Shown: positions 33,278 to 44,046 of the stretch, in pieces
How positions within the stretch are numbered: position 1 is the stretch's first letter
How the letters are laid out: every line of letters starts with the position of its first letter
Assembly (NCBI GenBank): GCA_030248215.1
Contig: JASANG010002126.1
Span: forward strand, 62,001 to 126,000
Direction of reading: 5' to 3'
Source: Enoplolaimus lenunculus
Taxonomy: Eukaryota > Nematoda > Enoplea > Enoplida > Thoracostomopsidae
Length of the DNA stretch: 64,000 bases
Made by a program: the position numbers and the translations under genes
Notes under the pieces: generated by a model
What the model saw: the letters and a program-made list of their open reading frames with translations, nothing else
The model's database searches: none
Told to the model about the DNA's origin: nothing

Positions 33278-33686
33278 CAGGTTGTAAACAGATTGTAAAA
33301 ATATCGGAAACGGAACCGGAACAGGATAGTGATCGAAATAACGGAAACGGTAAACGGATATTGAAGTATATAAAGTTCAAATATGTTTTATTTTTCTGCC
33401 AACACAGTGGTGACATGCAAGTGTTCACCGGGCTTTGTAAAATTTTGAAGAAAAAATGACAGATGCACCGAAATTTACAAGATTATGGATGAATATCGTA
33501 ATTTTTGTTGCAGTTCGGACAATTGCAGCACATCTGTAATAAAAAAAGTGCGAGAAATTTACATAATCTATAACTAATTTTGAACGTATAAATAAACGAA
33601 TTTCAGGTATTTCTACGACGGAAGCGGAAACGTAAATGGATACAGATTTTTACCAGAAACGGAAACAGATATTCGGTTACACCATG
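33278..33686. mobile_element. CR-hAT, GGAAACGG subfamily
   Basis: CAGGTTGTAAACAGATTG to ATTCGGTTACACCATG. Flanks AGATATAT and ATATATAT agree at 7 of 8. Interior words GACAGATGCACCGAAATTT and TTTTTGTTGCAGTTCGG match 13601-13976 at high identity. Confidence 0.82.
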
Positions 33687-33954
33687 ATATATATATTTAC
33701 ATATATGTATATAATAAAATTGGTATCGGCAACATCGTGGCACAGGGTTAACTTTACGTACTTAAACCAGGACACCGAATCATCAGGGAAATAATTTTGT
33801 ATAAAATAAACGTGGGTTAAAATTAAACAGGTCCATATTTAATTAATACGCTTCGGGCTGTTGTGCCCCTCCAGCAATATTTTAAAAAACTTCAAAGGCT
33901 GTTGCCAAATCCGAATATACCTTCAACGCAGCGTTAATATAAACCAGGAAAATA

Positions 33955-34280
33955 TATTTGTCAGAATCAGAATCGGAACTAAATTTTCACGTCAGAACCG
34001 GTATCGGATTTTTTATTTCATATTTTACACAATTTGTGCTTGGTGTAAACGCTTTCAACCATGAATAATTCTCCATATTAAGTGGATTTACAATTAATTT
34101 TTACTCTTATATCATAAGCTTAAATTATGTTTAAACGTACTAAACGTCAAACTTTAGCGAAAAAAACAGACGCGACCGTAAAAGACAGAACTCTGACACC
34201 GGAACTCCGTCAGAATCGGAATCACAACACAACATTTGTCGGAATTTTAGTCGGAACCGGAAATCCGTTGGAACACTCTC
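33955..34280. mobile_element. Probable diverged CR-hAT
   Basis: GTCAGAATCAGAATCGGAAC at the left and GTCGGAACCGGAAATCCG at the right in a layout like other CR-hAT copies; no clear duplication. Confidence 0.45.
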
Positions 34281-34321
34281 TTTAACCAATATCATTAAAG
34301 ACAATGCAAGGTTATTTGGAT

Positions 34322-34674
34322 GTCCACGCTACTTTGAAGTGTGCATCGTTTTCTGCTTATCTCCAATGGAGCAAGCTTAAGCTTTACACAAAATTTTTTA
34401 CTTAGGCTTAGGTTCAGGCATAGACATAGCTATGCGCTTATCTTCAAACCCGTTGCAAGCTCGCCTTGCTAGAGGAGCTAAAAATTCCAGGAGGTGAATA
34501 AATGGGTTTTCAAAGATTTAATACAAGCAAGGTTGAAAATTTTCTAGAGGGGCGAAATTTTGCATGAAGGCTGAGCCCCTCTCTGGCTACGGGCCCGCTT
34601 ATCTTTACGCAGTGGTTTAAGCGTAGTCTTAGGATATAATGCTTACTGACACGGTCATCACAGCAACATTGGCC
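34322..34674 (+). mobile_element. TG-MITE split by a GTAGCC-hAT
   Basis: GTCCACGCTACTTTGAAGTG at the left and CAACATTGGCC at the right, with AGCTTAAGCTTTACACAAAA and ACTTAGGCTTAGG between. The inserted element at 34445-34597 accounts for the extra length. Confidence 0.7.
34445..34597. mobile_element. GTAGCC-hAT with perfect 8-bp duplication, nested
   Basis: CAAACCCGTTGCAAGCTCGC to CTCTGGCTACGGGCCCG; flanks CTTATCTT on both sides, exact. It fixes the family's target duplication at 8 bp and its terminal bases as CA...CG. Confidence 0.93.
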
Positions 34675-35042
34675 ACTTTGAGTATGTGGTGACTTAGCTA
34701 AATAGCTATGCCACCGAAAACAAAACGTTGTTTAAGTACACTTCTACCCATATTTGCGTTTTGGGTAAACCATATGATGAAATATAAGCCCTGGCTTAGG
34801 CAAACCTTTTAGGCTTAGGCCGATTTTTAGCCATGGGTAGGCACCGTCTTTAACCTTTACCAAAGCGTACATGTGGGGTTGAAGCGTATAAGAGTTGCCT
34901 CTATTTTGTTAATCCTCTTGTCTCTTCGATCAAACAGTTCCTGGTTGTATGGTAAGTCGTCAAACGAGATTTAGTGAATATTTGATGAATTATTTGACAC
35001 AAGTTGTTATCAACAAATTGAACATTAAGAAAGTTTACAAAT

Positions 35043-35214
35043 CGGCCAGTAGCCAGCGAGGGGGGCACTGAGTATGGGGCTTAGCCTCCTATCGAAATTT
35101 TTTCTAAGCCTTGAAAAATATTAAACTCGCTTATAATTTATCGGAAACCTTTTGTATGCCGCTCCTAAAATTCGTTGTAGCCTCATTTCTAAAACACGCT
35201 GGCTACGGGCTTTG
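35043..35214. mobile_element. GTAGCC-hAT MITE
   Basis: GGCCAGTAGCCAGCGAGGGG to ACACGCTGGCTACGGGC, inner TAAACTCGCTTATAATTTATC. Confidence 0.75.
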
Positions 35215-35268
35215 AAGTATTAAAATTATACGAAGCATTTCAAACGTCATTTATTAATGGTTCTAGCA

Positions 35269-35446
35269 GGCCCATGTATAGAACAGGGCTGGAACAGTAG
35301 TATAAGCATATTCCTAAGCATAAGCCTAAGCCTAAGCCTAAGCCTAAGCCTAAGCTTAAGCCTAAGCAAAAAAATTAGTCTAAAGTTTCAACTAACTCTA
35401 TTATAGCCCCTCCGGAAAACGATCCGGCCCTGTTCTATACACGAGC
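35269..35446 (-). mobile_element. TG-MITE subgroup b
   Basis: GGCCCATGTATAGAACAGGG to CCGGCCCTGTTCTATACACG; seven CCTAAG units in a row make it one of the most telomere-like bodies. Confidence 0.9.
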
Positions 35447-35628
35447 AGTTATAACATATGGCCGGTAGGGTTAGAATTTCAAATACACCAGTCGTTAAAT
35501 AATTTTCGAAAACCACATCAGTTCAGACAAACATGAACATTAAACGTGTTGGTGCACCCTTGGTCAAAGTAATGTTAGGATTATTCATTTTCAGGCCCGG
35601 AGCAAAGTTGGCCACCCAAACAGGTCCG

Positions 35629-35958
35629 GGCAAAGAACATGGGCGGAACAGTATTATAAGCATATTCATAAGGCTAAGCATAAGCCTAAACCTAAGCGTA
35701 ATAATGAGCATATTCCTAAGCCTAAGCATAAGCCTAAACCTAAGCGTAAGAATGAGCATATTCCTAAAACTAAGCATAAGCCTAAACCTAAGCGTAAGAA
35801 TGAGCATATTCCTAAGCCTAAGCCTAAACCTAAACCTAAGCGTAAGAACAAGCATATTCCTAAGCGTAAGCCTAATCTTATAAGCCAAGCACTAAATTAA
35901 AAGCTTAGGCTTTCTAGTCACTCAGACAAACATTCCGCCCCTGATCTTTATATGGGCC
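35629..35958 (-). mobile_element. TG-MITE subgroup b with four-fold tandem body
   Basis: Flanks CAGGTCCG and CAGGTCCA are an 8-bp duplication with one mismatch. The left end lost a few bases (GGCAAAGAACATGGGCGG). The body is four copies of a roughly 65-bp unit, each with GAGCATATTCCTAAG, CCTAAGCATAAGCC and CCTAAGCGTAAGAA; both strands stay open because of the repeat. Confidence 0.9.
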
Positions 35959-35989
35959 CAGGTCCAAAGAGGCCGGCAATGAAATGTTT

Positions 35990-36567
35990 CACAGCGCTGT
36001 AACTTGGTGATCCGTGAAAATGTTTTTAGTTTGCCAATATGAGGATGTTTCACTGCAGATATACTGCAGTTGTTTTATATTTGGAATAAAAGTGACAAAA
36101 GTCATTGAAACCCTGAAAAAATTTCGGTGCATCCTCTGTTTCTTTATATTATTGGCGTCCTTGAATTGTATTGACATAAAAACAAAAACATCTTTTAAAC
36201 TTTTATGTTTCAATATCCGTTTTTCGTTTCCGTTATTTTGATCGTTCAATATCCATTTTCCGTTTCCGTTATTTTGATCATTCAATATCCGGTTTCCGCT
36301 TCCGTTATTTTGATCGGTCAATATCCGTTTTCCGTTCCCGTTATTTTCATCGGTAAATATCCGTTTTCCGCTTCCGTTATTTTGATCATTCAATATCGGT
36401 TTTCCGCTTCCGTTATTTTGATCATTCAATATCGGTTTTCCGCTTCCGTTATTTTGATCATTCAATATCCGTTTTCCGTTCCCGTTATTTTCATCGGTCA
36501 ATATCCGTTTTCCGTTTCTGTTATTTTGATCGCAATCCGTTTTCTCGTTCCAATTGCACACTTGTAG
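35990..36567 (-). mobile_element. CR-hAT, GGAAACGG subfamily, with minisatellite
   Basis: Interior CTGAAAAAATTTCGGTGCATC is the complement of the 33.3-kb copy's core, so it lies in the opposite orientation. Right end CGTTCCAATTGCACACTTG. The subterminal GGAAACGG block has expanded (36205-36545). Confidence 0.7.
36205..36545 (-). repeat. 36-bp minisatellite, about nine copies
   Basis: Unit CAATATCCGTTTTCCG plus TTTCCGTTATTTTGATCATT, repeated with few changes from about 36208. 36 bp keeps phase, so the minus strand reads a 12-residue repeat NDQNNGSGKPIL. Probably not a protein. Confidence 0.93.
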
Positions 36568-36879
36568 GTATAGAAAACTTTTACAGGTGTATTTCTAAGA
36601 TTGTTTAGGTGAAAACAAACCAATGACCCTTGTAAACGGAACCTTTGTTCAAGTTAGCAAATAAAAGCTCATATACAGTAAACCGACAGTCAATAGTTCC
36701 AAAGGGAAGATTTAAACCCGTAGTTTTTAAATGGATTTTTTAACCAATTGAACTGCTAAAACACACTTTCTACGTCTGGTTTTCTTTCGATTTAAAGTTT
36801 TTCAAGGAAAACCCCAAGTAAAACGGCCAAAGGGGAGATAATGCAATTTTTGCACTTGTAATGACTCTGAAAATAGTTA

Positions 36880-37080
36880 TAATATATAAAATATATATAA
36901 ATATATACAAATACATATATATGAATATTTATAAATATATAGAAATATATTGTATACATAGATAAATATATATATGTATATATATGTATATATATGTATA
37001 TATACATATATATACATATATATATATAAATATATATATTATATATATATATTATATATATATATTTATATATATAAGCA
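36880..37080. repeat. ATATAT-rich satellite tract
   Basis: About 200 bp of TATATACATATATGTATA-type sequence, alternating ATAT with AC/GT steps; likely hairpin-prone. Confidence 0.95.
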
Positions 37081-37445
37081 CAGTGCTGACGGTCGGTGGG
37101 GATACTGAGCAAAACGAATCAATACATAAAGTTGCCTCCCAGGGTAAAGTTTAAAATGCATACAGATCGAATTCACCTGGTTTATAATTGGTTAAACTTG
37201 TTTATCGATTTGGTTATTTAACAAAGTGTACAATTTTTAGCGTAAATTCAACTATAAACGACATTTCATATATTACTTGTTGATGATTAGTGGTCAACTT
37301 TTAAGCCAACGGGTGTTGGCATAATTGGATACATAGCAAGTTTGTTGCTTGATTTGGCGTATTTCTGAGTAGATTTGACGACCTGTGGCTAATACAAGTC
37401 GCTCGTTTGAAAGGAAACCATTAGGAGCCGTATTGTTAGCTGTAC

Positions 37446-37592
37446 GGGCTTATGTAAGATCAGGGGCGAAATGTTTTTCTGCTGTACTGCAATAGAGTAA
37501 GCTTAAGTTTACACTAATTTTTTGCCTGAAGCTTAGGTTTAGGCTTGGGAATATGCTTATAATACTGTTACGGCCCTTGTCTGTGCACTGAC
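37446..37592 (+). mobile_element. TG-MITE subgroup b, short body
   Basis: GGGCTTATGTAAGATCAGGG to TACGGCCCTTGTCTGTGC. Flanks AGCTGTAC and AGCTGTGC are an 8-bp duplication with one mismatch. Body only GCTTAGGTTTAGGCTTGGG. Confidence 0.86.
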
Positions 37593-37701
37593 AGCTGTGC
37601 GTAGCACCTATCACCAGTTGTGACACTGAAGTGCACTAAATGACATGGTTCCTGGTTCTGGTTCAAGCATAATATAATTAAAACCCTATTGAAATATTTT
37701 A

Positions 37702-37973
37702 TTAACCATTTCACTCATGGAGTATACTGTGAGCAACTAAATACAATAATGTACGAGCAATACACACACTGTGAGCAGTGTTTAAGAATTTATAACAAAT
37801 ATGCGCAGTGAAAAATCTCCACAAGACGTGAGAGCCTACTCGGGCTCGAGCGTCAAGCTCCTATAGCTCAGTGGTCATCGTAAACGCCTCCCACCCGAGA
37901 GACTGGGGATCGAATCTTACCTTGAAATTAAATTTCATATGAACTTGAAAATATTCATATGAGAAAGGGTTAA
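37702..37973 (+). mobile_element. TTAA-tRNA element, best-kept copy
   Basis: TTAACCATTTCACTCATGG to CATATGAGAAAGGGTTAA, bounded by TTAA on both sides as for piggyBac-type elements. The core AGCTCCTATAGCTCAGTGG (A box) followed by GACTGGGGATCGAATC (B box) is tRNA-like and would read as a Pol III promoter. No transposase. Confidence 0.9.
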
Positions 37974-37992
37974 TAATTGCAGTTACTAACAT

Positions 37993-38307
37993 CAAGAGTG
38001 GATAATTGTTATTTAACAAGAGTGTGCAATTGAGCAGATTCTGTGTACAAAAGAATGTACCCGGCACGCGGTGCGTTTTTACCCCACCACCCCTTTATTT
38101 AGAGGGGCTGTACGACCGGTGCAAACCATAGCACTTTATGTACGGGGCATCGACCATGCTCCCCTTATAGTTTAATTTAGGCGTATTTTATGAGATATTC
38201 AACCCCCCTCTAACGAAGGGGGTCGGCCAAAAACGTAACACCCGGTGGTACATTTTGTACCACAAAAGACCCCAAGAGTTGCACACTCATGTCATTATCC
38301 ACTCTTG
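37993..38307. mobile_element. CAAGAG element, whole
   Basis: CAAGAGTGGATAAT at the left and its exact complement ATTATCCACTCTTG at the right. Inside, GAGTGTGCAATTG and GAGTTGCACACTC, then GGCACGCGGTGCG and ACACCCGGTGGTAC face each other. It starts 19 bp after the TTAA-tRNA element. Target duplication not clear. Confidence 0.85.
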
Positions 38308-38384
38308 CTATAATTATAATCTCGACAATAAGTGGTTATTCAAATGTGCTTCAACACAAAAATATTTGTCTGCATGAGAAATTT

Positions 38385-38490
38385 TCTACCGACTCCTACA
38401 AAAATTTCCGACTTCGCATGTATTAAGTCATCGGAAACCCTAGTATGCCTTCGGTTTATTCTACCAAGGTGAGCTGGCTACGGGCTATGA
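38385..38490. mobile_element. GTAGCC-hAT right half
   Basis: CCGACTTCGCATGTATTAAG and ACCAAGGTGAGCTGGCTACG; the left terminus is missing. Confidence 0.65.
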
Positions 38491-39007
38491 TTGGCCAAAA
38501 TGCTGGCGAACTGTGAACACTTGACACCGGGTTGTAGCCAATGGCGTGTCCAGAAGTTTTGTCAAAAACGTGACTGTCTCATACATAATAGTCCAAATCC
38601 TATAGCGAGCTAAAAGAACAAGAAGCCAAAACGCAATTTCAGCACTAAATCTTACCACACAATTTTGGGTTTAATGCCTGTTTATAATGTCTTAAACCTG
38701 GGTGCCCCCTTAGATTTGCCATGCGGCTGACGCTCTTGTATGCAATAGAGTTCAGCTGGTTTTGTGAACGTTTCAATAAGCATTATAAACATATTTTTCG
38801 AACCAGAAAATGTTCCATCATACAGTTGAACAGTTTTTGCCAACTTTGACCTAAAGTTTCCCACGCTTGAACCAATCAATTTACGGTTGCCAGATTTGAT
38901 AAAGCAGGCACGCGAGAGTCGGGGTGTCTGGTCTGTCAGGTGATACCTCTTGAAAAATATAGGTTTACCGCTTGCAATCTCTAAAATCCCACTCTACTAT
39001 AAGACTG
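38491..39007. other. Intergenic, no gene recognised
   Basis: 38590-38710 resembles 16000-16090 and 53615-53690 (AGCACTAAATCTTA, TTTGGGTTTAATGCCTGTT), an unnamed dispersed repeat. Confidence 0.4.
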
Positions 39008-39009
39008 TA

Positions 39010-39449
39010 CTGTAGTGACCCGAATAAGAGGGGGGACTAAAATTTATTTGGTCTCTCTAGAGGGTACCTCCCTGTTATTCGGCTACGGACTGTTATTGGT
39101 TTTCAACTCGCCTTCCGCGACAGTTCGCTACCGATATATATCCGGTATTGCAACTATTCGTTGAATTAAACGTTTTTTGCCTTGCATCAAAAGGTTGAGC
39201 GATAACGCAAGGTTATACTTTGGAATGTTACTTTCAACACTTAGGTACGCTTTAAGTTTCGAACTCAAATTATTTGGTCCTGGAGTTTTTTATGTGCTAG
39301 AACTAGGGATAACGGTCATTTATGGACTCGAATTAGGGTTTAAGGACTCTATCTGCTCACGGACTCTTGTTAGTGATACAGACTCCTATAGATTGGGACT
39401 CAAAATGGGGACCCCCTCTTATTACCCCTTCTTATTCCGGTCACTACAG
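39010..39449. mobile_element. TA-flanked inverted-repeat element
   Basis: CTGTAGTGACCCGAATAAGA to TCTTATTCCGGTCACTACAG... read as CTTATTCCGGTCACTACAG at the right, with TA on both outer sides. A Tc1/mariner-type MITE of 440 bp. Interior GACTCCTATAGATTGGGACTC recurs at 46.5 kb and 7.2 kb. Confidence 0.82.
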
Positions 39450-39726
39450 TAAGCTATTTCATTGGAATTTAAATCATTTATATAATGCACCAATTGCTTT
39501 CACTTTTCGTAGCTTTGCTCGCAAATTTTTTAGTCTCCCCTCCTTGAAGGTTTGACGCTGGAATACCTACCAAATTTAGGACTCGTTATCCGATTGGATG
39601 AGTGATCGTATTACGGTAATCTGGTGTCCTTAGATTTGGCACTCATAGAAAACAACCGCTCTCGAGACCCTGTGACAGATGTTTAATATAAAGAACGCAA
39701 GTTTACAGAGGGTGCCAACCGAACCC

Positions 39727-39884
39727 GGTGTCAAGAAAACGGAGACAGGGTGGCTCAGCCCTCCTGACCAATTTGGCCCCATAGAAAATTGTCAACGTTG
39801 GCTGTAAGTACACCGAAAACCCTTGTATGTCACTCCTGTCAAATGTTTAGCCATCCTAGCAAGGTGCGCTGGTTACAAGGCTGT
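39727..39884. mobile_element. GTAGCC-hAT MITE, diverged
   Basis: ACCCGGTGTCAAGAAAACGG to AAGGTGCGCTGGTTACAAGG; inner CAACGTTGGCTGTAAGTAC. Confidence 0.65.
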
Positions 39885-40490
39885 CGTAAACCCTTGTTTC
39901 TCTCTGGTTAAGCTCAACCAAAAATTCGGCGTTAGAATACCATTAAAACTCGACTTAAAGCTTAATATATACGAGTTGCCTATTTGGAACATTTCACAAG
40001 GAATTAGCAAAAAATAGAAAAAAGACCTCAAAATGTGTACGAAACAATCCAACCGACCAATCACAAGTCTAAATCCATTCCGTAGAAGGATTGGTCGAAT
40101 CATAATATACCTTTTGCCATCAGGGCGACGCCACGAGGGGAAGCATTGGAGCGAGACGATCCCCTCAAATTTGGTTGGTGCCGCCAATTAGACTCGGTTT
40201 AAAAGTAAATAATCTTAATTGTAGGGGTTTCCAAAAATTAGTCGGTGCCCCCCCAAATATAATTTTATCTTCATCTTAAACGCAGTTACTGTGATTGCCT
40301 AAAATCATTAAAAATAGAACGTTTCAAAAGGTCATTCCACAAGAGACCTGGCAAGGTTACCATTAAAAGATAAATTCAGTCTCATTGACGTGCCATTTTG
40401 GCCCTTTTGTGGTTCAAGTTGAAAAAAGATATTTTACCCATTAATTTGTTACACTTTGAAGCACGTTTCGCCAAAATACACTGAGTGTGT
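39885..40490. other. Intergenic, no gene recognised
   Basis: A 104-codon open frame on the minus strand (40187-39873) shows no recognisable motif; I treat it as chance. Confidence 0.4.
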
Positions 40491-40498
40491 GCTTCGGT

Positions 40499-40659
40499 CA
40501 GGACCGTAGCCAGCTCACCTTGCTAGGGGGGCAAAAATTTTCCAGTAGTTGCATTCATGTGTTTTCAATGAATTACAGGCACGGTTTCAAATTTTCTAGG
40601 GTGGCCAAAATTTTTTCCAGGGGGAGTTGTGTAACCTGCCCCCTTTGGCTACGGACCCG
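40499..40659. mobile_element. GTAGCC-hAT with perfect 8-bp duplication
   Basis: CAGGACCGTAGCCAGCTCAC to CCTTTGGCTACGGACCCG. Flanks GCTTCGGT on both sides, exact. Best-preserved member, useful as the family reference. Confidence 0.95.
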
Positions 40660-40667
40660 GCTTCGGT

Positions 40668-41452
40668 ACTGTTGTATATGATTAGGGTTGTTCATATTGA
40701 AATTAGATTATTTCGCATACAATTTTATTATATACTATTAAACTTCAAACCTTCATAAGTAAACTTTAGAGAATAATTTCTAAGAAACCGACAAATTTCA
40801 AAGAATACCAATTAGAGTTCACAAACTATCGCAACATTCAGCGTTCAGTCAAGGTCATTTTAGGTGGCTCAATAGATATTATTTGCCAATATCTTTTAAG
40901 CCAGGTTATCCACCAATCTGTGAACCTAATAATTATTCCTTAAATTGCAAAAATAGTTTATTTCCCTACGGGATCGGCCAATACCTCTGACCCGTTTCTG
41001 ACCACTGACCCATATCACCGGTTACTACTGAACCTTGACCAATTAGTATGAAATATACTACAAAAAAGTGCATTAAACGTTACTTTAAACAGTATATACA
41101 GACTATTAATAGGGTACCTAGCACGGGCGGTGATAGAGGGGCGATATGGGTACCCCCCACTATTATTCCAAGACGACGAATCCCTAATTTGAAATTTGTA
41201 AGTTTCGGTCAGATTTCTGAAATAATATTAAAAATTATTTGCGCTTTGCGCAAAAACAACCTTTATGCTTGCATTTTCAGCGCAGTCAACTGCTTATAAG
41301 CAAACTTTACCCCTCGACAAACAAGTAGGCAAACTGCACAATAATGTACAATGTTTGGGGGTTTTTTTAAAATTTCATAAATTCGGCATGCACCTCAATC
41401 TTGGGATTCTTCATATTACCGCCCCTGGCGCCTGTGACCATTATTTAAATTG
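40668..41452. other. Intergenic, no gene recognised
   Basis: AT-rich with no exon or family repeat recognised. Confidence 0.4.
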
Positions 41453-41596
41453 GGCCCCATGTATAGAACAGGGCCGGAACAGTAGTATAAGCATATTCCT
41501 AAGCCTAAGCGTAAGCCTAAGCATAAGCCTAAGCGTATGGATGAGTCTATTCCTAAGCCTAAGCCTAAGCAGAAAAATTATTCTAAAGCTTAAACG
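41453..41596 (-). mobile_element. TG-MITE subgroup b, right end replaced
   Basis: GGCCCCATGTATAGAACAGG and the body CCTAAGCCTAAGCG are normal, and the sequence reaches ATTATTCTAAAGCTTAAAC, but the outer end is replaced by CGTCCGTCACC sequence. Confidence 0.82.
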
Positions 41597-41790
41597 CCGT
41601 CCGTCACCGTCTGTCACCCGTACAGCGGTTTCCGTTGCAGCATCACCTGTACACTGCCGTCCGTCACCTGTACGGTGCCGTCCGTCACCCGTACGGCGCT
41701 GTCCGTCACCGTGCAGTATTGTACGCAAATAACTCATCTACGATACCGTGTAGTGACGGACAGCGTCGCACGACAAGCATAGCGCAACCC
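41597..41790. repeat. GTGACGGACGG element, short copy
   Basis: CCGTCCGTCACC occurs about five times (41597-41715), then ACGGACAGCGTCGCACGACAA to GCGCAACCC. The right end pairs with the same words of the 45.3-kb copy (CGGCGCCGCACAACGAG, GCGCGACCC). Confidence 0.75.
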
Positions 41791-41848
41791 TTATGAGCAA
41801 TCAGTGATATCCAGTTTACGTTCCTTGTTTACTGTACGATTAAACTAT

Positions 41849-42052
41849 CACTGTAAATAATGGTGAGTCAAATTGACTGTCTCCGAAATAGGCTTTTCCT
41901 GACTACACAAACTGAATCAAAATTTGACTCCGCCTGAGTCAAATTCGGCTCAATTTCACTCGGGCGGAGTCGAATTTTGACTCAGTTTCTGTAGTCAGAA
42001 AAAGCCTATTTCGGAGAGAGTCAGTTTGACTTTAATACCATTTTTTGCCGTG
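41849..42052. mobile_element. CACTG-2 palindromic MITE
   Basis: CACTGTAAATAATGGTGAGTC to CCATTTTTTGCCGTG, with CTGACTACACAAACTGAATC facing ACTCAGTTTCTGTAGTCAG. Confidence 0.85.
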
Positions 42053-43049
42053 AGAAACCAAGATTTCGCTGGAAGTTCACTAAACCAGCTTGCAATGCAT
42101 TCTATTCAAATCACAAATTCCCAAAATTCAACCACGAACGCAAGTTATCAGCTTACACCTGAGACTGTGATATTTTGCGACGGCATGAAAGTAGACATGG
42201 GTCAAAATACTTCATCGTGAGAAAAAATCCCACAAGCTAAGCACAAAAGAAATGCCGCAAGCTTAAACAGTTTGACCACCAATGGCTTTATAGGGATCAA
42301 GACGCTCTAAGACCGACTCCCCCTGCCCACGCGTCATGTTCATCAATTATATAATTCAATCTAAAGCAAAAATAGGGTATTTAACCAGTTGGTAGACGGT
42401 GCAAACCTAATAATATAAAACGAAACATCACAAAGTTGAAATTTAAAGGTCTGGATAGCGTGATAATTATAAGTTTATGCATTTTAGCTTAAAAGTTAAA
42501 AAGCAGATGGTGTACGAACAAACTTGAATTGCGCGAACAGACGCCAAATACCAAATATTAGAAGACAAAACTGGCCAAACAGCTAAAAATATAACAGTGA
42601 CTATGCTTTGAATATGAAATAGGGCGGGTCGGTATTCTTTTGATCTGGTTACAGTTGTGGCCCCTGGCAACGAGCCCTGTTAGTTAGTCCCTGGGTCACG
42701 AGCCGTCTTAGTTAGTCCCGTGGGACACGAGCGGTTAGTGTTTTTTGATCTCTTTCAAGACAGTTTGAACCAATAACCTTGGCGTTCACATCAACTATAA
42801 GCTATATTTAATAATGAAACGCACAACACAAAACCGTATCATATTTCATATATTTGCTTCCAGCCTCCGTTCTAATGGCCGCTACGAAGACTCGCCTGGC
42901 TCCAACGCGTTCAACTGTGATTGGTGCATCAGGTGTAAAAACCCGTCGTTGCTTTGTTATTTTTAATTGAAATATTAAAAAAACATTAATCAAATATGGT
43001 TGGAAGTCACGCGAACAGTATATATAACGCCATGTTTGTAAGGGTTTAT
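42053..43049. other. Intergenic, no gene recognised
   Basis: GGGACACGAGC and GGTCACGAGCC words repeat near 42660-42735 (TTAGTTAGTCCC twice). No exon recognised. Confidence 0.4.
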
Positions 43050-43580
43050 CAAGAGTCGATTATGACAAGAGTGTGCACAGCAAAAAATAGTGAGTCAAAT
43101 TGACTCTCTCCGAAATAGACTCTACGGTACTTCACAAATTGAGTCAAAATTCGACTCCGGCAGAGTCAAATTCGGTTCACTGAGTCGCATGTTTGACTCT
43201 GGTGGAGTCGAATTTGACTCAGTTTGTGTGGTCCCGTAGAGCCTATTTCAGAGAGAGTCAATTTGACTCACCATTTTTTGCAGTGTGCAACTTTTGGGGT
43301 TCTGTATGGTACGAAATGTACCACCGAACGTTGCGTTTACGGCCGACCACTCCCCGTTGTTTAGAGGGGGGATCGCTATCACACGAATACCCCTAAATTA
43401 AACTAAAAGAGGCTATGTTTGATGCTGCATACATAAAGTGACATGGTTCGCACCGGTTGTACACCCCTGTCTAAATAAAGGGGGGCAGGGCAAAAACGCA
43501 ACGCGTGCCGGGTATATTCTTTTCTACACTGAATGAAGCCAGTTGCATACTCTTGTTGAAGTAGGCATCATCCGCTCTTG
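43050..43580. mobile_element. CAAGAG element split by a CACTG-2 MITE
   Basis: CAAGAGTCGATTATGACAAG to CATCATCCGCTCTTG; interior matches 37993-38307 and 31100-31382. Removing the inserted MITE restores GAGTGTGCAAC, as in the 38-kb copy. Confidence 0.83.
43076..43285. mobile_element. CACTG-2 MITE nested in a CAAGAG element
   Basis: CACAGCAAAAAATAGTGAGTC to CACCATTTTTTGCAGTG. TG lies on both sides; the uninterrupted 38-kb relative has a single TG there, so a 2-bp duplication is likely. Confidence 0.87.
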
Positions 43581-43711
43581 GTTTAATTAATTTTTAAGCG
43601 ATTCAAGAAGCCCCCACCTGATGAGGCCGTTGTGCCTTATAATTTAACTTGATTTCAAAGATGGGTTCACTGGTTTATTTGGGACATCACTATTTAATGT
43701 TAACAATTGTC

Positions 43712-43888
43712 GGCCAATGTATAGAACAGGATCATAATAACTTTAATATGTTGAAGCATATTTGTAAGACTAAGATTAAGCCTAAGCGTAAGAATGAGCT
43801 TATACCTGAGCCTAAACAAAAAATTAGACTAAGCTTACTCTATTGCAGGTGCGTCGAAAACGTTCCGCCCCTAATCTTTACCTGGGCC
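43712..43888 (-). mobile_element. TG-MITE subgroup b
   Basis: GGCCAATGTATAGAACAGG to CGCCCCTAATCTTTACCTGGGCC ends; body AAGCCTAAGCGTAAGAATG with few CCTAAG units. Confidence 0.85.
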
Positions 43889-44046
43889 AGTTTGCCCGAA
43901 TCTATTTTCAAAACGAATATTTTGACTTTATTCAAAACCGAATTCAGTTAACCTAAACTCTTTCGGCTCGCGTACATTTTCCAGTAAAGTTAACCCTTTA
44001 GGTTTAGGCTTAGGAAAAGGCTTTGGTAAGTTTTTTCCTAGGCCGG

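Noticed and set aside
35523-35888. Frames of about 120 codons on both strands over 35.5-35.9 kb
   Set aside because: They are translations of CCTAAG/CTTAGG transposon body (FLRLGLGL, MSIFLSLS) and arise at nearly every TG-MITE.
35989-36561. 190-codon frame with 12-residue Asn-rich repeats
   Set aside because: Product of a 36-bp minisatellite in a CR-hAT element; no independent sign of a gene.
36792-37112. 106-codon Tyr/Ile-rich frame
   Set aside because: Translation of ATATAT satellite.
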